A stretch of DNA of 36,596 bases from Bacteroidales bacterium (GCA_024400815.1 JAKSMD010000010.1:1-36596), one strand, 5' to 3'; counted from the stretch's first letter, positions 1-10,252 are shown. Notes: a model not told the origin generated them from the sequence alone. Translations and numbers: made by a program.

Positions 1-3000
1 TACCATTGCTGTAGTGCGTAGTTTTAAGGTCTTCCTTCATCCAGCATTGCGTACCAATTTGGACTGTATTGTAGGTGTTTCCATCATAGTCTGTCACAGT
101 TGGGATATTCGGACAAGGCTGTGCATCGGTAGCTTGAGGATTAGGTTCTTCCGCATTGCCATCGTAGATACAACGGACGGCCATAGCCACTTCACGGCCT
201 CTGCTTACGTCTCTAAATTCTGGAGATCCAATATACAAGTTGTAATCTCGTTGTTGAGAAGACCAATAGTGCGCAACGTTGTAATTTGCGTACAAGACAC
301 CTTCGGCGGAATTATTCCAAACCATACCCGTATTTATAGCAGAGAAGCCAGTAAGATTGGCGGTACTTGCTGAAGCGCCAGGACCACAGGGAGCTTCATT
401 CACAGTATTGGGCCCCCAACCCGTAGGGTCAGATAAAGCAGCAGCGATATTGTCTTCATCATCATCACAGCGATACTCCGGTTGTGATTTCACAAAGTTC
501 TTCAGCGTGGACCATTCGGCATTGCTCGGCACATGCCAGCCCGTAGGACAAACACCCTTGACATTGCTGTTACTATTGTATGTTTCTCCATGCATCAATG
601 CCGTAAAGTTGTACAAAGTGCCTTGAGAATATGCAACATTCATACCAGCCATAGGATAGCAATATTTAATGGAATTACTGTAATGGAAACCTTCACCAGT
701 CAAAGGACTTTGGGTAATAGCAGTACCATTGCTATAGTGCGTAGTTTTAAGGTCTTCCTTCATCCAGCATTGCGTACCGATTCTTGCAACATTGTATGTG
801 TTGCCGTCATAGTCGGTGACGTTTTGAGGACAAATCACAAAATCAACTTTTTTACTATAATAAGGCGTTGTGGAATTTTTGAAATAGGAACGGATATAAT
901 AAACCACACCTGGTTGCAAACCAGAGAGATCAGCATTAATATACCTGCCATTCTCCACAGTACCTCCAACAACGGAACAGTTGGCGCCACCTATTAATGG
1001 ATTGTCATTTGAAGAACTATAGACAAAACCTACTTCATAAGTACCATGAGCCGGTGTTACTACTTCATGAAGGGAACTGGTGCAATGAGCCGTAGTATTG
1101 GAAGTTCTGGTAGGAGTAATGTTGTCAATGTTCATGAATATTACTTTTTCAGGATACACAATATCTTGAACGCATCTGAGTGCGAAAGCGTAAGCATTAG
1201 ACCAAGCGCCCAAAGAATGACTACCATGATTTGTAAGATTGTCCGTTGCGGAATTTGCAGCAGAATGCGTAGTATAATAATAGACATCCGGTCGGTCTTC
1301 AGCTTGCGCATTCCACCAACGATTTGCGGACAGGAAATAGGGTTGACTATAAGTTCCGCCCCAATAGAAGCCAAGTCTATATGAAATTCCGGGTGGATCT
1401 TGATGAACACCATTAGCATCGATATAACCCGTAAATGGCAGCGGAAGGAAGTGTTGATTCGAGCTATTGGTACCATCCATCAACGTCAGGGTGTCCAATT
1501 CAGCATTTGTAGGAATATGCCAGCCGCGAGGACAGATACCCTGTGTGTAGCCCAAAGTCGTCGTCATGTTAGGAGAATAGGAGTCATAGTCGCCATAGTT
1601 AGGATTTCCATAACCATAAACAGCACGTACATTGTACAAGTATGCAAAATCAACAGGATTGTAATAATATCTTTGAGCATCGGAAGCTGTAGAAGTATTG
1701 GCGTGCGGTATAGCTACACGATTATCACCTAACAAGCCATTGTCATAGTGGGTTGCCTTGAGTTGTGCGGTCATCCAGCATCTGGAACCATATTGAGCCG
1801 TAGAATAGGTGTTGTTATCTTGGTCGGTCAACGTTTGGCCGCAATTGATAGCCGTTCTGACGGGTTTAACTTCGCCATAAGTAATACCTGCAAATGTGCG
1901 AACATAGCCGCGCATATAATAGATAGTATTTGCCGTAAGGCCTGTTACATTAGCAAAAGCATATACACCATCACCGGAAAGCTGAACGCGAACATTAGCC
2001 GCATTGTTCAAAGTAGGTGCTGTAGAAGCTGTTCTGCTATATACCACACCGGCTTCTTGAATAGGCGCACCATGGGAGTTAACACTCATTACACCCATTT
2101 TAATGCTGTTATTTGATACACACTCACCGTAATTAGCAGCAGCGTATGCATCGAAAGTTCTCACCTCTGGCGCTGTCACTGGTGCAACATAACGGACTTC
2201 ACCATAAACCGTATCGGTAGGACTGATAGCAAAAACACAATAATACACAGTTAAGCCGTAAGAAACAGCCATTGGCGATGTATGGAAAGCATTAACCCGT
2301 CCACCATGGTGAATCACTTGGCTATTGGAGAAGGTGGGAGTTTCATATCTACTTACAAGGAATCCCTTGCTCGTAAGTTCTGGATTACCACGGTCAATTA
2401 CTTCACCATAGAAAGTATAGTTGCCTTCTTCAGAGATTTCGTAATCTCCTGTTTGAACTTCTGGAGCATGGAAGCCAACCCATTCTACATAGTTGTTGGC
2501 TTCTACCCAAGTACCAAATGAGAAGATTTTAGCTTTGGCTCTACATTTAGCACCTGCCGGGTAAATAATGTGAATACCGTATGCGGTTTGTGGGTTGAGA
2601 CCTGTTTCGTCAGGATCCAAAGCGGCGTTATAATCGGAAATCTCAGAATCATTGACTGTAAAGGTATTCCACGGAGTCCAAGAACCATTTTGATAGATTT
2701 CCACATCAAATGCATAGTGAGCAATAGGGGCATGATCCGGATTCGTAACATTAGCATAGCAAGTAATGGTTGTCTCACCAAAGTTCGTAGTGTTCTGCGA
2801 AGTGGAAACTTGAGGTACAGAACCTGTTGTGAAGCTATATACTTGGCCATATTGCGTACCATTCTCATTGGTGGCGTATGCGCAATAATAGTAAGTCTTG
2901 TTAGGAAGCAGATTGGTCAAATGTGCAGTAAACCAAACAGCATCGTTGTTGGAATGAACCACTTTAGAATCTGCTGTAGTAGGTTCATGATTAACCCAAG

Positions 3001-6000
3001 AATAGCAAACACCTTTTTCAGTGATAGGAGAACCACCGTTGGTATAAACTTCACCGACAACGGTAGCAGCAGCTGCACTTATTGATTGGTCTTCAAGCGT
3101 TGCAACTGAAGGAGGGGTAGCGCCCTTGATACAACGCAGGGATTGATAGGAGGATGTTTCAACTCTATTAATACCACCAGCATTGTATTCAAATTTATAC
3201 GACTCTGATGGATTTATTGTCATAAACACACTCTTCATACCATAACCTTCATTACCTTGGCCAGGAACATAAACACCAGCAGGGAACACGTTGAAACCAG
3301 CTGCGTTATTGGATGCCATGTCTGAACCGGCAACGCAATTCGGGTTATCACTGCTTTGCCAACCAGTTGCAGAAACCAATGCCTTCACGAAACTATCCGG
3401 GTTGCCGTCACAACTGAACGCGCTTTCCGTTCTCATATAATTGAACATTGTATTAAACTCACCAGCAGAAGGAATATGCCAACCGGTCGGACAAGCACCT
3501 TGGATGTGGGTGCCACTTGAAGCGCCATGCATTGCAGCATTGAAAGAATAGAGAAGGCCATAATCATTGTTAACATATCTGTCAGGAATAGCCGTTTGAC
3601 TGATATTGCCATTATTTTCAGGATAAACCGTAGAACGCAAGTTCTGAGCCATCCAACATTGGCTGCCCAATTGAACCGTCGGATAAACATTGCCATTAGC
3701 ATCCGTAACGGTAGGAGCATCCGGACAACTCATAGCGAAGGAGGTAGTGGTGAAACTCATTTCATCGCTATAATAGATACCGGCGATAGTAGTCGTATAT
3801 GCACGAATGTAATAGGTTGTATTCGGTTGAATTTCGCTTCTGTCAATAATATCAGTAGCCGTTCTGTTTTGCAAAGTTCCCGTAAACATATAATTCGTTG
3901 CAGAAGGATTGTGAGAAGTAGAGCAATAGAAACCGATTTCATTTGGCGTTGAATAATTGTAATTTGCTTCAACGGTGATGTTCTTGGTTTTGAAACTACT
4001 ATTTGCATTGGTCAAATTGATGATTTCAACTTCAGACAAGTGGCCTCTTGACAATTCATCATCTTGCAAACAGCGAACGCCAAAGTATTTGTTTCCTTCT
4101 GTTGCCATACTAAGATTTGGTGAACTACAGTAAACATACATGTCGCCGAATTCGGCTGTACAATACCACAATTCAGCATAACTAGAAGTGTTTTGATAGA
4201 GTGAAAATCCTGAAGCATTGTTCGTACTTTGATTATTACCTGGGGTATTATTAGTACTTGATGAAGACCAGCCAGAAGTGGCGGCAATAGGTTTAGCGGT
4301 AGAACCATAGGTTGCTTGAACATAATCTTTAAATGTTTGGAATTCAGCTCGGGTAGGAACATGCCATCCCAAAGGACAAACACCTCTTACTGCAGCAGAT
4401 GGAGCATTGTCATCTACCGTTTGGTTGACCGCAGCATACCAGTTGTAGCCAAAGCCCGCATTTTCCACTGAGCCATATTCAAGATTATCCGTATAATAAG
4501 GTGTTGAAAATTTATTAGAATGAGAAGCTGTATAAGGAATAGGAGTGTGATCAGCGTAACGTGTTGTACGCATATTTTCCTTCAACCAACACTGCGTGCC
4601 AATCATTACAGTATTGTAGGTGTTGCCATCAATATCGGTTACAGAAGGCACCATAGAACATGGAGCGCCATCACCCGGCGTTACAAACGCGAACGGTTCG
4701 CTATAAACCGTATCCACCTGATTGACTGCGTATGCTCTTGCATACACCGTAGTATTTGAAGAGGATGGGATATAATAACCTAAGAAATGAATAGGAACCG
4801 TTACATTATTACCTGTATATGAAGGATAATAATTAGCGGAAGTATAGGTTACATCTGGCGTGTCTCCAAAAACAAAGCCATAACCTGTAACTGTAGTGCC
4901 ACCATCATCGGTAATGACGGCACCAAATGTCATCGCAACCAGATCTCCAATAAAAGGAGTAGGTGTAAGATCAATTGCAGAAGAATCTATTTCAACAACA
5001 GGAGCTTGAACCGTAAGTTCTTCACCAGCCATATTATCACGCAAACAACGAACACCACATTTCATTGAAGACGAATAAGATCCAAAAATTCCCGCGCTAT
5101 TATAAACGGGACCCCACTGATACTGATCGCTGGTATATAAAAATCCAGCTGCATTAGGCAAATCGGTGTAATCCATATTAGGAACAATCGAAAAACCAGT
5201 ACTGTTATTGTTATTTAAATCTGCACCAGGGGTATATTCTCTTGGACCGTCAGAATAACTGCCCGTAGTATGCCAATATAAATTAGCTGCCAAACTATTG
5301 GCCACATAGTAGGATGTTAATTTGGTACTAACATAACTTTCTAATTCTACATATTCCTGTCTCTTCGGCACGTGCCAACCGGAAGGACAAATACCTTGCG
5401 TTCTAGTGGTTGTAGATTGAGCGTTGGTTTGAGCCATAACATCATCAAAACTATAGAGATAGCCAGCCACAGACACGCCCAAGGACGGAATTTCGAGGGC
5501 ACTTTGGGGAATAGCATGGCCATTAGGCCAATGCGTCGTTCTAAGGTTTTCACGCGTCCAACATTGGTTGCCAATACGGACAGTGGAATAGCTATTACCA
5601 TCCACTTCCGTTACAATCGGTGTGTTCGGACAAGGAGAACCGTCTTTCGGCTTTTGCATCTCTTTGTTCAACTGGTCAATGCTGTCTTTCAAATGCTCGA
5701 TTTGGTCATTCAAGTCACTCATTTGCTGCATCATTTCATTATGCAGTGTTTGATAAAGCGTATTCAAATCGCAGAAGTTGACGGCCTGTTCGCAATTGTT
5801 GGTACCTTCTAATACGAAGTTGCCTTCTTCCGTAATATTGTTGAGCACAGAAGGAACTTCAACCGTACCCTCAAATGTATTGTTGCCTGTGAATTCCTTA
5901 TTGCCGTTTACAACTTCGTTGCCATTCAACGTAACATAATTGCCACCATTAACATCATTCAATTGGTCAACGGTAACATAGTTGCTCATATCTGGCTTGT

Positions 6001-9000
6001 TTTGGATAAATGCCTTGGAAGAAGCATCCGTTTCTGCCCAGTTGGCATTCACTTGCGCTGCGGGAATTTCAGGCTTATTGGTCAAGTCGTTGTAGTTACC
6101 GCTAAACATCTGCGGAAGATTGTTCAAATCTTCATAATCGCCAGAAGTTGCCACAGCAGACAAAGTCGGTTTATTTTGAATATAGGTAGGAGATTCCGTA
6201 TCCGTCTCACTCCAGTTTGCTTGACGTTGATATACCCCAACTTCATTATTTGTAACGAAGTTTTGGTCATTGTTCAATTCAGAAAGAGAGGTAGGAATAT
6301 CCGGTGTGTTGGACAGGTCGTTATAGTCGCCTGTATAGGAAACATTTGCCAAATTCGGCTTGTTTTCGATATAAGATGGTGATTCGGTGTTGGTTTCTGC
6401 CCAGTTGGCTCTCACTTGTCCAGGAACATCGTGAACCGTAATATATTCAGCATCGTTATTGAATGCGCTGACATTGCTTGGAACATCAGCAGAAGTGATG
6501 TAAGCTGCATCGTTGGTAAGATCGCTAACGTTTGTAGGAACAGTCGGGATGGTCGGTTTGTTCAAAATCTGAGCAGCGCCGGAAGTGGCGTTCCAGTCGG
6601 CATTCACTTGAGCGGGAATATCAGAAGTGGTGATGTAGCCAGCGTCGTTGGTAAATGCGCTCACATTGGTAGGAACGGTCGGGATGGTCGGTTTGTCGGT
6701 CAAGTCATTGTAACTGCCGCTGAAACCAGCCGGGATGGTGATTGTCTTATTAGTACCGGCATTGGCCGTGAACGTACCCAATTCCGTAGTACCTTGTTTA
6801 ATGGTCAAGGTAGCGTCGTTGACGGTCGGGATGGTCGGTTTGTCAGTCAAGTCATTGTAACTGCCGCTGAAAGTCTCTGCGATGTTAATCGTAGTATTGT
6901 CAGAGGCATTAGCTGTGAACGTACCCAGCACGGTAGAACCTTGTTTAATGGTCAAAGTAGCATTGTTAACCGCGGGGATAGTGGGTTTGTTCATAATTTG
7001 AGCAGCACCGGAAGTGGCATTCCAATCAGCGTTTACTTGAGCGGGCACGTCAGAAGCGGTAATATAGCCGGCATCGTTGGTGAATGCGCTCACATTGGTA
7101 GGAACGGTCGGAATAGTGGGTTTGTTCAAAATGAACTGAGCACTGGTGTTGTCCGTAGCATTCCAGTCAGCTTGTTGTTGAGCAGGCACGTCAGAAGCGG
7201 TGATATAGCCGGCATCGTTGGTGAATGCGCTCACATTGGTAGGAACAACCGGGATTATCGGTTTGTTCATAATGAACTGCGGATTATTCGGATCTGTTTC
7301 AGCCCAGTTGGCAGGCAACTGATGGATGGAGTCCGGATTGATGGTCGGAATGAAATAAGTCAACGGGCCATTTGCATCGGTAACGGTGATGTTGATACCG
7401 CCCGTAGCGGTAGCACAGGTAACCGTAGGAGAAACGCCGTTAGTACCATTGGTGACATAGAACACGTCGGTGGTATTGTCGGTATAGAGGATGGTATAGG
7501 TATCGACATTGTCGGCAGTAGCCGTTTTCGTGATATTGGCGATGCCCTTGCCGTCCGCACCGGGATTGCCAGGAAGACCTTGAGCGCCGTTGGTGACAAC
7601 AAAGTCATACTCGGTGCCATCGGTATAGTGGATGGTGTAGGTGTCAACCAAGCCGGAGGTGGTAGAGGTTACGGAACTGATGCCTCTGCCGTCATTGCCG
7701 TCGTTACCATTAATACCGTTAGTCACAGTGAAGGTGCTGTTAGAGCCGTCGGTATAGGTAATGGTGTAGGTGTCCACATTGCCTGCGGTAGCAGGACCCG
7801 TAACGGAGAAGATGCCCTTGCCGGTTTCACCTTGCGGTCCCTTCAGCGCATTGAAGAAATCAGCCATTGTGCCGGTATTGCCTGCATCCAACCAAAGTTG
7901 GTATGCGCTGGCGCCGTTTTCGCCATCGACACCATTCAGGCCGTTGGTCACAGTAAAGGTGGTATGTGTGCCATCGGTAAGGTTAATGGTGTAGGTATCC
8001 ACATTGCCGCTGGTAACAGGACCCGTAATGGAGGCGATGCCGTTGCCGTCATTACCGTCGTTGCCGTTCAAGCCGTTGGTTACGGTGAAATTATAGGTAG
8101 AGCCATCGGTGAAATGGAGGGTATAGGTATCCACATTGCCAGCCGAGACCGGTCCGGTAATAGAGGCGATGCCGTTGCCCGTTGCACCGATTAAAGAAGC
8201 GAGGAAGTCTGCTTCGGAACCAGTATGTCCGGCGTTGAGCCAGATTTGGTAAGCGGAGAGGCCGTCGCCACCGCCGGCTGTAGGCAGAGTCACCGTGTTG
8301 CCAGAAGAAATGGTCAATTGGTTGCCAGCAACAGAGAGCGTTTGAGGAACGCCCACACCAGCAGGGCCTTGAGCACCATTCTTCACCACAAAGGAAGAAA
8401 TCGTTCCATCCGTATAATTAATTGTATAGGTATCATTCAAGCCGTCGGACACAGGGCCGGTGATAGAGGTAATGCCTCTACCGTTGGTACCGTCAGCACC
8501 GGGAGCGCCAGGGTTACCGGGAGCACCTTGAGCACCATTGGCCACTACGAAGGTAGAAATCGTTCCATCCGTATAATTAATTGTATAGGTATCATTCAAG
8601 CCGTCGGACACAGGGCCGGTGATAGAGGTAATGCCTCTACCGTTGGTACCATCAGCACCGGGAGCACCAGGAGCGCCTGGAGCACCTTGAGGACCTACTA
8701 AAGAAGCGAGGAAGTCAGCCATTGTACCGGTATTACCGGCAGCCTGCCACAGTTCGTATGCGGATTGGCCGTTTGCACCGGGAGCGCCATCCTGACCGTT
8801 TTGACCGGCAGGACCAGCAGGGCCAGCAGGACCTTGGGCACCAGGAGCACCATCTTGTCCGTTTCTCAGAACGTAGGATTGAGTTGTACCGTTGCCCATC
8901 GTGAGGACTAAAACATAACCCGTGTCTGTGGGCGTGATAGCAAATGCGGGAACATTGCCTGCGGACTGTGCGTACAAGGCATACGGCACACTCAGTAATT

Positions 9001-9361
9001 GCTGCACACTGGTAACACTATAGTTAATGCCGCCTTCGGGGTCGATTTCAGACTTCAGGTAATACGGGCCATTGCCCCAGTTTACCTGATTGATATTTCC
9101 CGTTTGGGCATTACCATCACCCACTTCGATGGTCAACAGAGCGTTGACATTTGTTGTCGTGTTGTGGGCCTCCACGTACACCGCAGAACCGGTAGCGCTG
9201 CCTTGCAGCACCGAGATCCTCACGGATACGTTCTGGTTCGTCACCAACGCATTGCTGGCATTACGAACCACGGCTTGATAGCTCATCTTCTGCGGAGCCT
9301 GTGCGAACACAGACACCACCGTGAGCATCAGCACGAACAAAAACGTAAATAGTTTTTTCAT
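1..9361 (-). CDS. Giant secreted FISUMP-domain surface protein, 3' end outside window
   Basis: One uninterrupted frame of at least 3,120 codons starts at ATG 9361 and runs off the left edge. I see a signal peptide (residues 1-21, ending VFAQ) and a conserved Bacteroidota N-terminal module (about 22-135, starting MSYQAVVRN). A collagen-like stalk follows (about 160-677): GxP triplets mixed with repeated SITGP/DTYTI/TDGT/VTNG units and SAYxxW/GNTGTxADF units. Next come tail-fibre-like repeats with the NKP motif (about 678-1131) and a coiled coil (about 1200-1240). FISUMP domains (PF09603 family) lie at nt 5036-5640, 4055-4665, 3120-3733, 1160-1851 and 165-838, with a sixth beginning near 135. 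Each complete one carries IG-x-QCW-like, CPxGWH(V/I)P and (V/L)RC motifs. Beta-rich FN3-like linkers separate several domains. It is probably an exported surface fibre or adhesin, but the ligand is unknown. It follows the T9SS-sorted gene by 44 bp, probably in one operon. Its own C-terminal anchoring or sorting domain cannot be seen. Confidence 0.9.
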   Translation of the reverse strand, partial: MKKLFTFLFVLMLTVVSVFAQAPQKMSYQAVVRNASNALVTNQNVSVRISVLQGSATGSAVYVEAHNTTTNVNALLTIEVGDGNAQTGNINQVNWGNGPYYLKSEIDPEGGINYSVTSVQQLLSVPYALYAQSAGNVPAFAITPTDTGYVLVLTMGNGTTQSYVLRNGQDGAPGAQGPAGPAGPAGQNGQDGAPGANGQSAYELWQAAGNTGTMADFLASLVGPQGAPGAPGAPGADGTNGRGITSITGPVSDGLNDTYTINYTDGTISTFVVANGAQGAPGNPGAPGADGTNGRGITSITGPVSDGLNDTYTINYTDGTISSFVVKNGAQGPAGVGVPQTLSVAGNQLTISSGNTVTLPTAGGGDGLSAYQIWLNAGHTGSEADFLASLIGATGNGIASITGPVSAGNVDTYTLHFTDGSTYNFTVTNGLNGNDGNDGNGIASITGPVTSGNVDTYTINLTDGTHTTFTVTNGLNGVDGENGASAYQLWLDAGNTGTMADFFNALKGPQGETGKGIFSVTGPATAGNVDTYTITYTDGSNSTFTVTNGINGNDGNDGRGISSVTSTTSGLVDTYTIHYTDGTEYDFVVTNGAQGLPGNPGADGKGIANITKTATADNVDTYTILYTDNTTDVFYVTNGTNGVSPTVTCATATGGINITVTDANGPLTYFIPTINPDSIHQLPANWAETDPNNPQFIMNKPIIPVVPTNVSAFTNDAGYITASDVPAQQQADWNATDNTSAQFILNKPTIPTVPTNVSAFTNDAGYITASDVPAQVNADWNATSGAAQIMNKPTIPAVNNATLTIKQGSTVLGTFTANASDNTTINIAETFSGSYNDLTDKPTIPTVNDATLTIKQGTTELGTFTANAGTNKTITIPAGFSGSYNDLTDKPTIPTVPTNVSAFTNDAGYITTSDIPAQVNADWNATSGAAQILNKPTIPTVPTNVSDLTNDAAYITSADVPSNVSAFNNDAEYITVHDVPGQVRANWAETNTESPSYIENKPNLANVSYTGDYNDLSNTPDIPTSLSELNNDQNFVTNNEVGVYQRQANWSETDTESPTYIQNKPTLSAVATSGDYEDLNNLPQMFSGNYNDLTNKPEIPAAQVNANWAETDASSKAFIQNKPDMSNYVTVDQLNDVNGGNYVTLNGNEVVNGNKEFTGNNTFEGTVEVPSVLNNITEEGNFVLEGTNNCEQAVNFCDLNTLYQTLHNEMMQQMSDLNDQIEHLKDSIDQLNKEMQKPKDGSPCPNTPIVTEVDGNSYSTVRIGNQCWTRENLRTTHWPNGHAIPQSALEIPSLGVSVAGYLYSFDDVMAQTNAQSTTTRTQGICPSGWHVPKRQEYVELESYVSTKLTSYYVANSLAANLYWHTTGSYSDGPREYTPGADLNNNNSTGFSIVPNMDYTDLPNAAGFLYTSDQYQWGPVYNSAGIFGSYSSSMKCGVRCLRDNMAGEELTVQAPVVEIDSSAIDLTPTPFIGDLVAMTFGAVITDDGGTTVTGYGFVFGDTPDVTYTSANYYPSYTGNNVTVPIHFLGYYIPSSSNTTVYARAYAVNQVDTVYSEPFAFVTPGDGAPCSMVPSVTDIDGNTYNTVMIGTQCWLKENMRTTRYADHTPIPYTASHSNKFSTPYYTDNLEYGSVENAGFGYNWYAAVNQTVDDNAPSAAVRGVCPLGWHVPTRAEFQTFKDYVQATYGSTAKPIAATSGWSSSSTNNTPGNNQSTNNASGFSLYQNTSSYAELWYCTAEFGDMYVYCSSPNLSMATEGNKYFGVRCLQDDELSRGHLSEVEIINLTNANSSFKTKNITVEANYNYSTPNEIGFYCSTSHNPSATNYMFTGTLQNRTATDIIDRSEIQPNTTYYIRAYTTTIAGIYYSDEMSFTTTSFAMSCPDAPTVTDANGNVYPTVQLGSQCWMAQNLRSTVYPENNGNISQTAIPDRYVNNDYGLLYSFNAAMHGASSGTHIQGACPTGWHIPSAGEFNTMFNYMRTESAFSCDGNPDSFVKALVSATGWQSSDNPNCVAGSDMASNNAAGFNVFPAGVYVPGQGNEGYGMKSVFMTINPSESYKFEYNAGGINRVETSSYQSLRCIKGATPPSVATLEDQSISAAAATVVGEVYTNGGSPITEKGVCYSWVNHEPTTADSKVVHSNNDAVWFTAHLTNLLPNKTYYYCAYATNENGTQYGQVYSFTTGSVPQVSTSQNTTNFGETTITCYANVTNPDHAPIAHYAFDVEIYQNGSWTPWNTFTVNDSEISDYNAALDPDETGLNPQTAYGIHIIYPAGAKCRAKAKIFSFGTWVEANNYVEWVGFHAPEVQTGDYEISEEGNYTFYGEVIDRGNPELTSKGFLVSRYETPTFSNSQVIHHGGRVNAFHTSPMAVSYGLTVYYCVFAISPTDTVYGEVRYVAPVTAPEVRTFDAYAAANYGECVSNNSIKMGVMSVNSHGAPIQEAGVVYSRTASTAPTLNNAANVRVQLSGDGVYAFANVTGLTANTIYYMRGYVRTFAGITYGEVKPVRTAINCGQTLTDQDNNTYSTAQYGSRCWMTAQLKATHYDNGLLGDNRVAIPHANTSTASDAQRYYYNPVDFAYLYNVRAVYGYGNPNYGDYDSYSPNMTTTLGYTQGICPRGWHIPTNAELDTLTLMDGTNSSNQHFLPLPFTGYIDANGVHQDPPGISYRLGFYWGGTYSQPYFLSANRWWNAQAEDRPDVYYYTTHSAANSATDNLTNHGSHSLGAWSNAYAFALRCVQDIVYPEKVIFMNIDNITPTRTSNTTAHCTSSLHEVVTPAHGTYEVGFVYSSSNDNPLIGGANCSVVGGTVENGRYINADLSGLQPGVVYYIRSYFKNSTTPYYSKKVDFVICPQNVTDYDGNTYNVARIGTQCWMKEDLKTTHYSNGTAITQSPLTGEGFHYSNSIKYCYPMAGMNVAYSQGTLYNFTALMHGETYNSNSNVKGVCPTGWHVPSNAEWSTLKNFVKSQPEYRCDDDEDNIAAALSDPTGWGPNTVNEAPCGPGASASTANLTGFSAINTGMVWNNSAEGVLYANYNVAHYWSSQQRDYNLYIGSPEFRDVSRGREVAMAVRCIYDGNAEEPNPQATDAQPCPNIPTVTDYDGNTYNTVQIGTQCWMKEDLKTTHYSNG

Positions 9362-9405
9362 AATAATGCAATTTTGTTAATATATAGAAGAGATTTTGAA
9401 TCACT

Positions 9406-9891
9406 TTAAAAATTGTGCTTTACGATTTTGAACGTCTTCAACAGCCTTTTCCCATCCAGCACGCGCAACTGGTATGTCGCCGTTGGGTACTTGGACAAGT
9501 CGAACTGCGTGAGCAGATCGGAGACCGTAAAGATTTCAAGCAGTCTGCCGTTGGCATCGTACAACTGGGCATTCAGCCCGTTGTCTGGGATAACATAGTT
9601 GGAGATTCTCAGATGCACTAAATTCCGAGTCGGATTGGGATAGATGACCGCATCCAGCGTAATGCCAGGGTAATCATCAATACCGACAGTCTGGATTTCG
9701 TAGGGCTGCTGTACGCCCTCGATAATGTACTGGCTGCCATTGTCAGCCTTCTGCACGGCAATTTGCCCGACCGTATAGGTTGCACTTCCATTTGCACCAG
9801 TGGCCGTCCCACCGACGGGAACAATAGCATTTTGTGCTGACATATAAAATACACCTAACAGCAGAGCGACTAAGGATAGATATTTTCTCAT
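9406..9891 (-). CDS. Small secreted protein with T9SS type A C-terminal sorting domain
   Basis: 161 residues. The signal peptide ends at MSAQ (about residue 20). A short beta-rich stretch follows with YTVGQIAV and EGVQQPYEI, a motif pair I know from many Bacteroidota T9SS cargo proteins. The last ~80 residues are a typical type A sorting domain: YPNPTRN, LYDANGRLL, a YQLRV strand and terminal KTFKIVKH. Such domains direct Sec-exported proteins through the type IX secretion system to the cell surface. So little lies between signal peptide and sorting domain that the protein has almost no separate functional domain. It is the first gene of the operon that continues into the giant FISUMP gene, so it may assist or accompany that protein on the surface; this role is inference. 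Confidence 0.88.
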   Translation of the reverse strand: MRKYLSLVALLLGVFYMSAQNAIVPVGGTATGANGSATYTVGQIAVQKADNGSQYIIEGVQQPYEIQTVGIDDYPGITLDAVIYPNPTRNLVHLRISNYVIPDNGLNAQLYDANGRLLEIFTVSDLLTQFDLSKYPTATYQLRVLDGKRLLKTFKIVKHNF

Positions 9892-10191
9892 AAAAGTTTT
9901 TATTCATTTGCACCCCGGCTCTGCGATGCTAAGACATATAACAAGAAAGTGGAGCCATCCATCCGAACACTTATTTCTATGTGTTGGGCTTGGACTCCCG
10001 TTAAGATAAAATAAGGTCAGTGAATTGCTCCACTGTGCCGTATCATAGAAAATCATGAATACAATACAATGGAGACTTACATTCAAACCATTATTCTAAT
10101 CTTAACTTTGTGAAGTGTCCAAGTTCACACATATAGAATAAAGGCACAAATGCGTCTTTCAAGGCTGCACACTATGTTGCGAACAGCGAGG
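9892..10191 (-). promoter_or_regulatory. Long 5' leader of the surface-protein operon with nested inverted repeats
   Basis: About 290 nt separate the predicted start of transcription (near 10185) from the first ATG at 9891. Read on the minus strand the leader contains three nested arms: AGTGGAGC/GCTCCACT (10027-10034 with 9948-9955), CTTATTT/AAATAAG (10009-10015 with 9970-9976) and an inner GGG/CCC pair. This could be a folded untranslated leader. It matches no riboswitch class I recognise. A 60-codon minus-strand frame here has no support as a gene. Confidence 0.35.
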
Positions 10192-10199
10192 CAAAAATA
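10192..10199 (-). promoter_or_regulatory. -7 promoter element of the surface-protein operon
   Basis: The minus strand reads TATTTTTG, matching the Bacteroidota -7 consensus TAnnTTTG. It is the best match upstream of the gene starting at 9891 and implies a long leader. Confidence 0.5.
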
Positions 10200-10252
10200 A
10201 TATTTTTTATTAAAAAACAAAAAGCAGAAGAATATTTTAACCGAAATTTCCT

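Noticed and set aside
6416..8194. A 592-codon open frame on the plus strand
   Set aside because: It is antisense to the repeat-rich stalk of the giant surface protein. Its openness follows from the repeated codons of the real gene, and its sequence is a monotonous Gly/Arg/Ile/Ser mirror with no start signal or known motif.
9904..10086. A 60-codon minus-strand frame in the leader of the surface-protein operon
   Set aside because: No start signal, no plausible protein features, and it overlaps the inverted-repeat structure.
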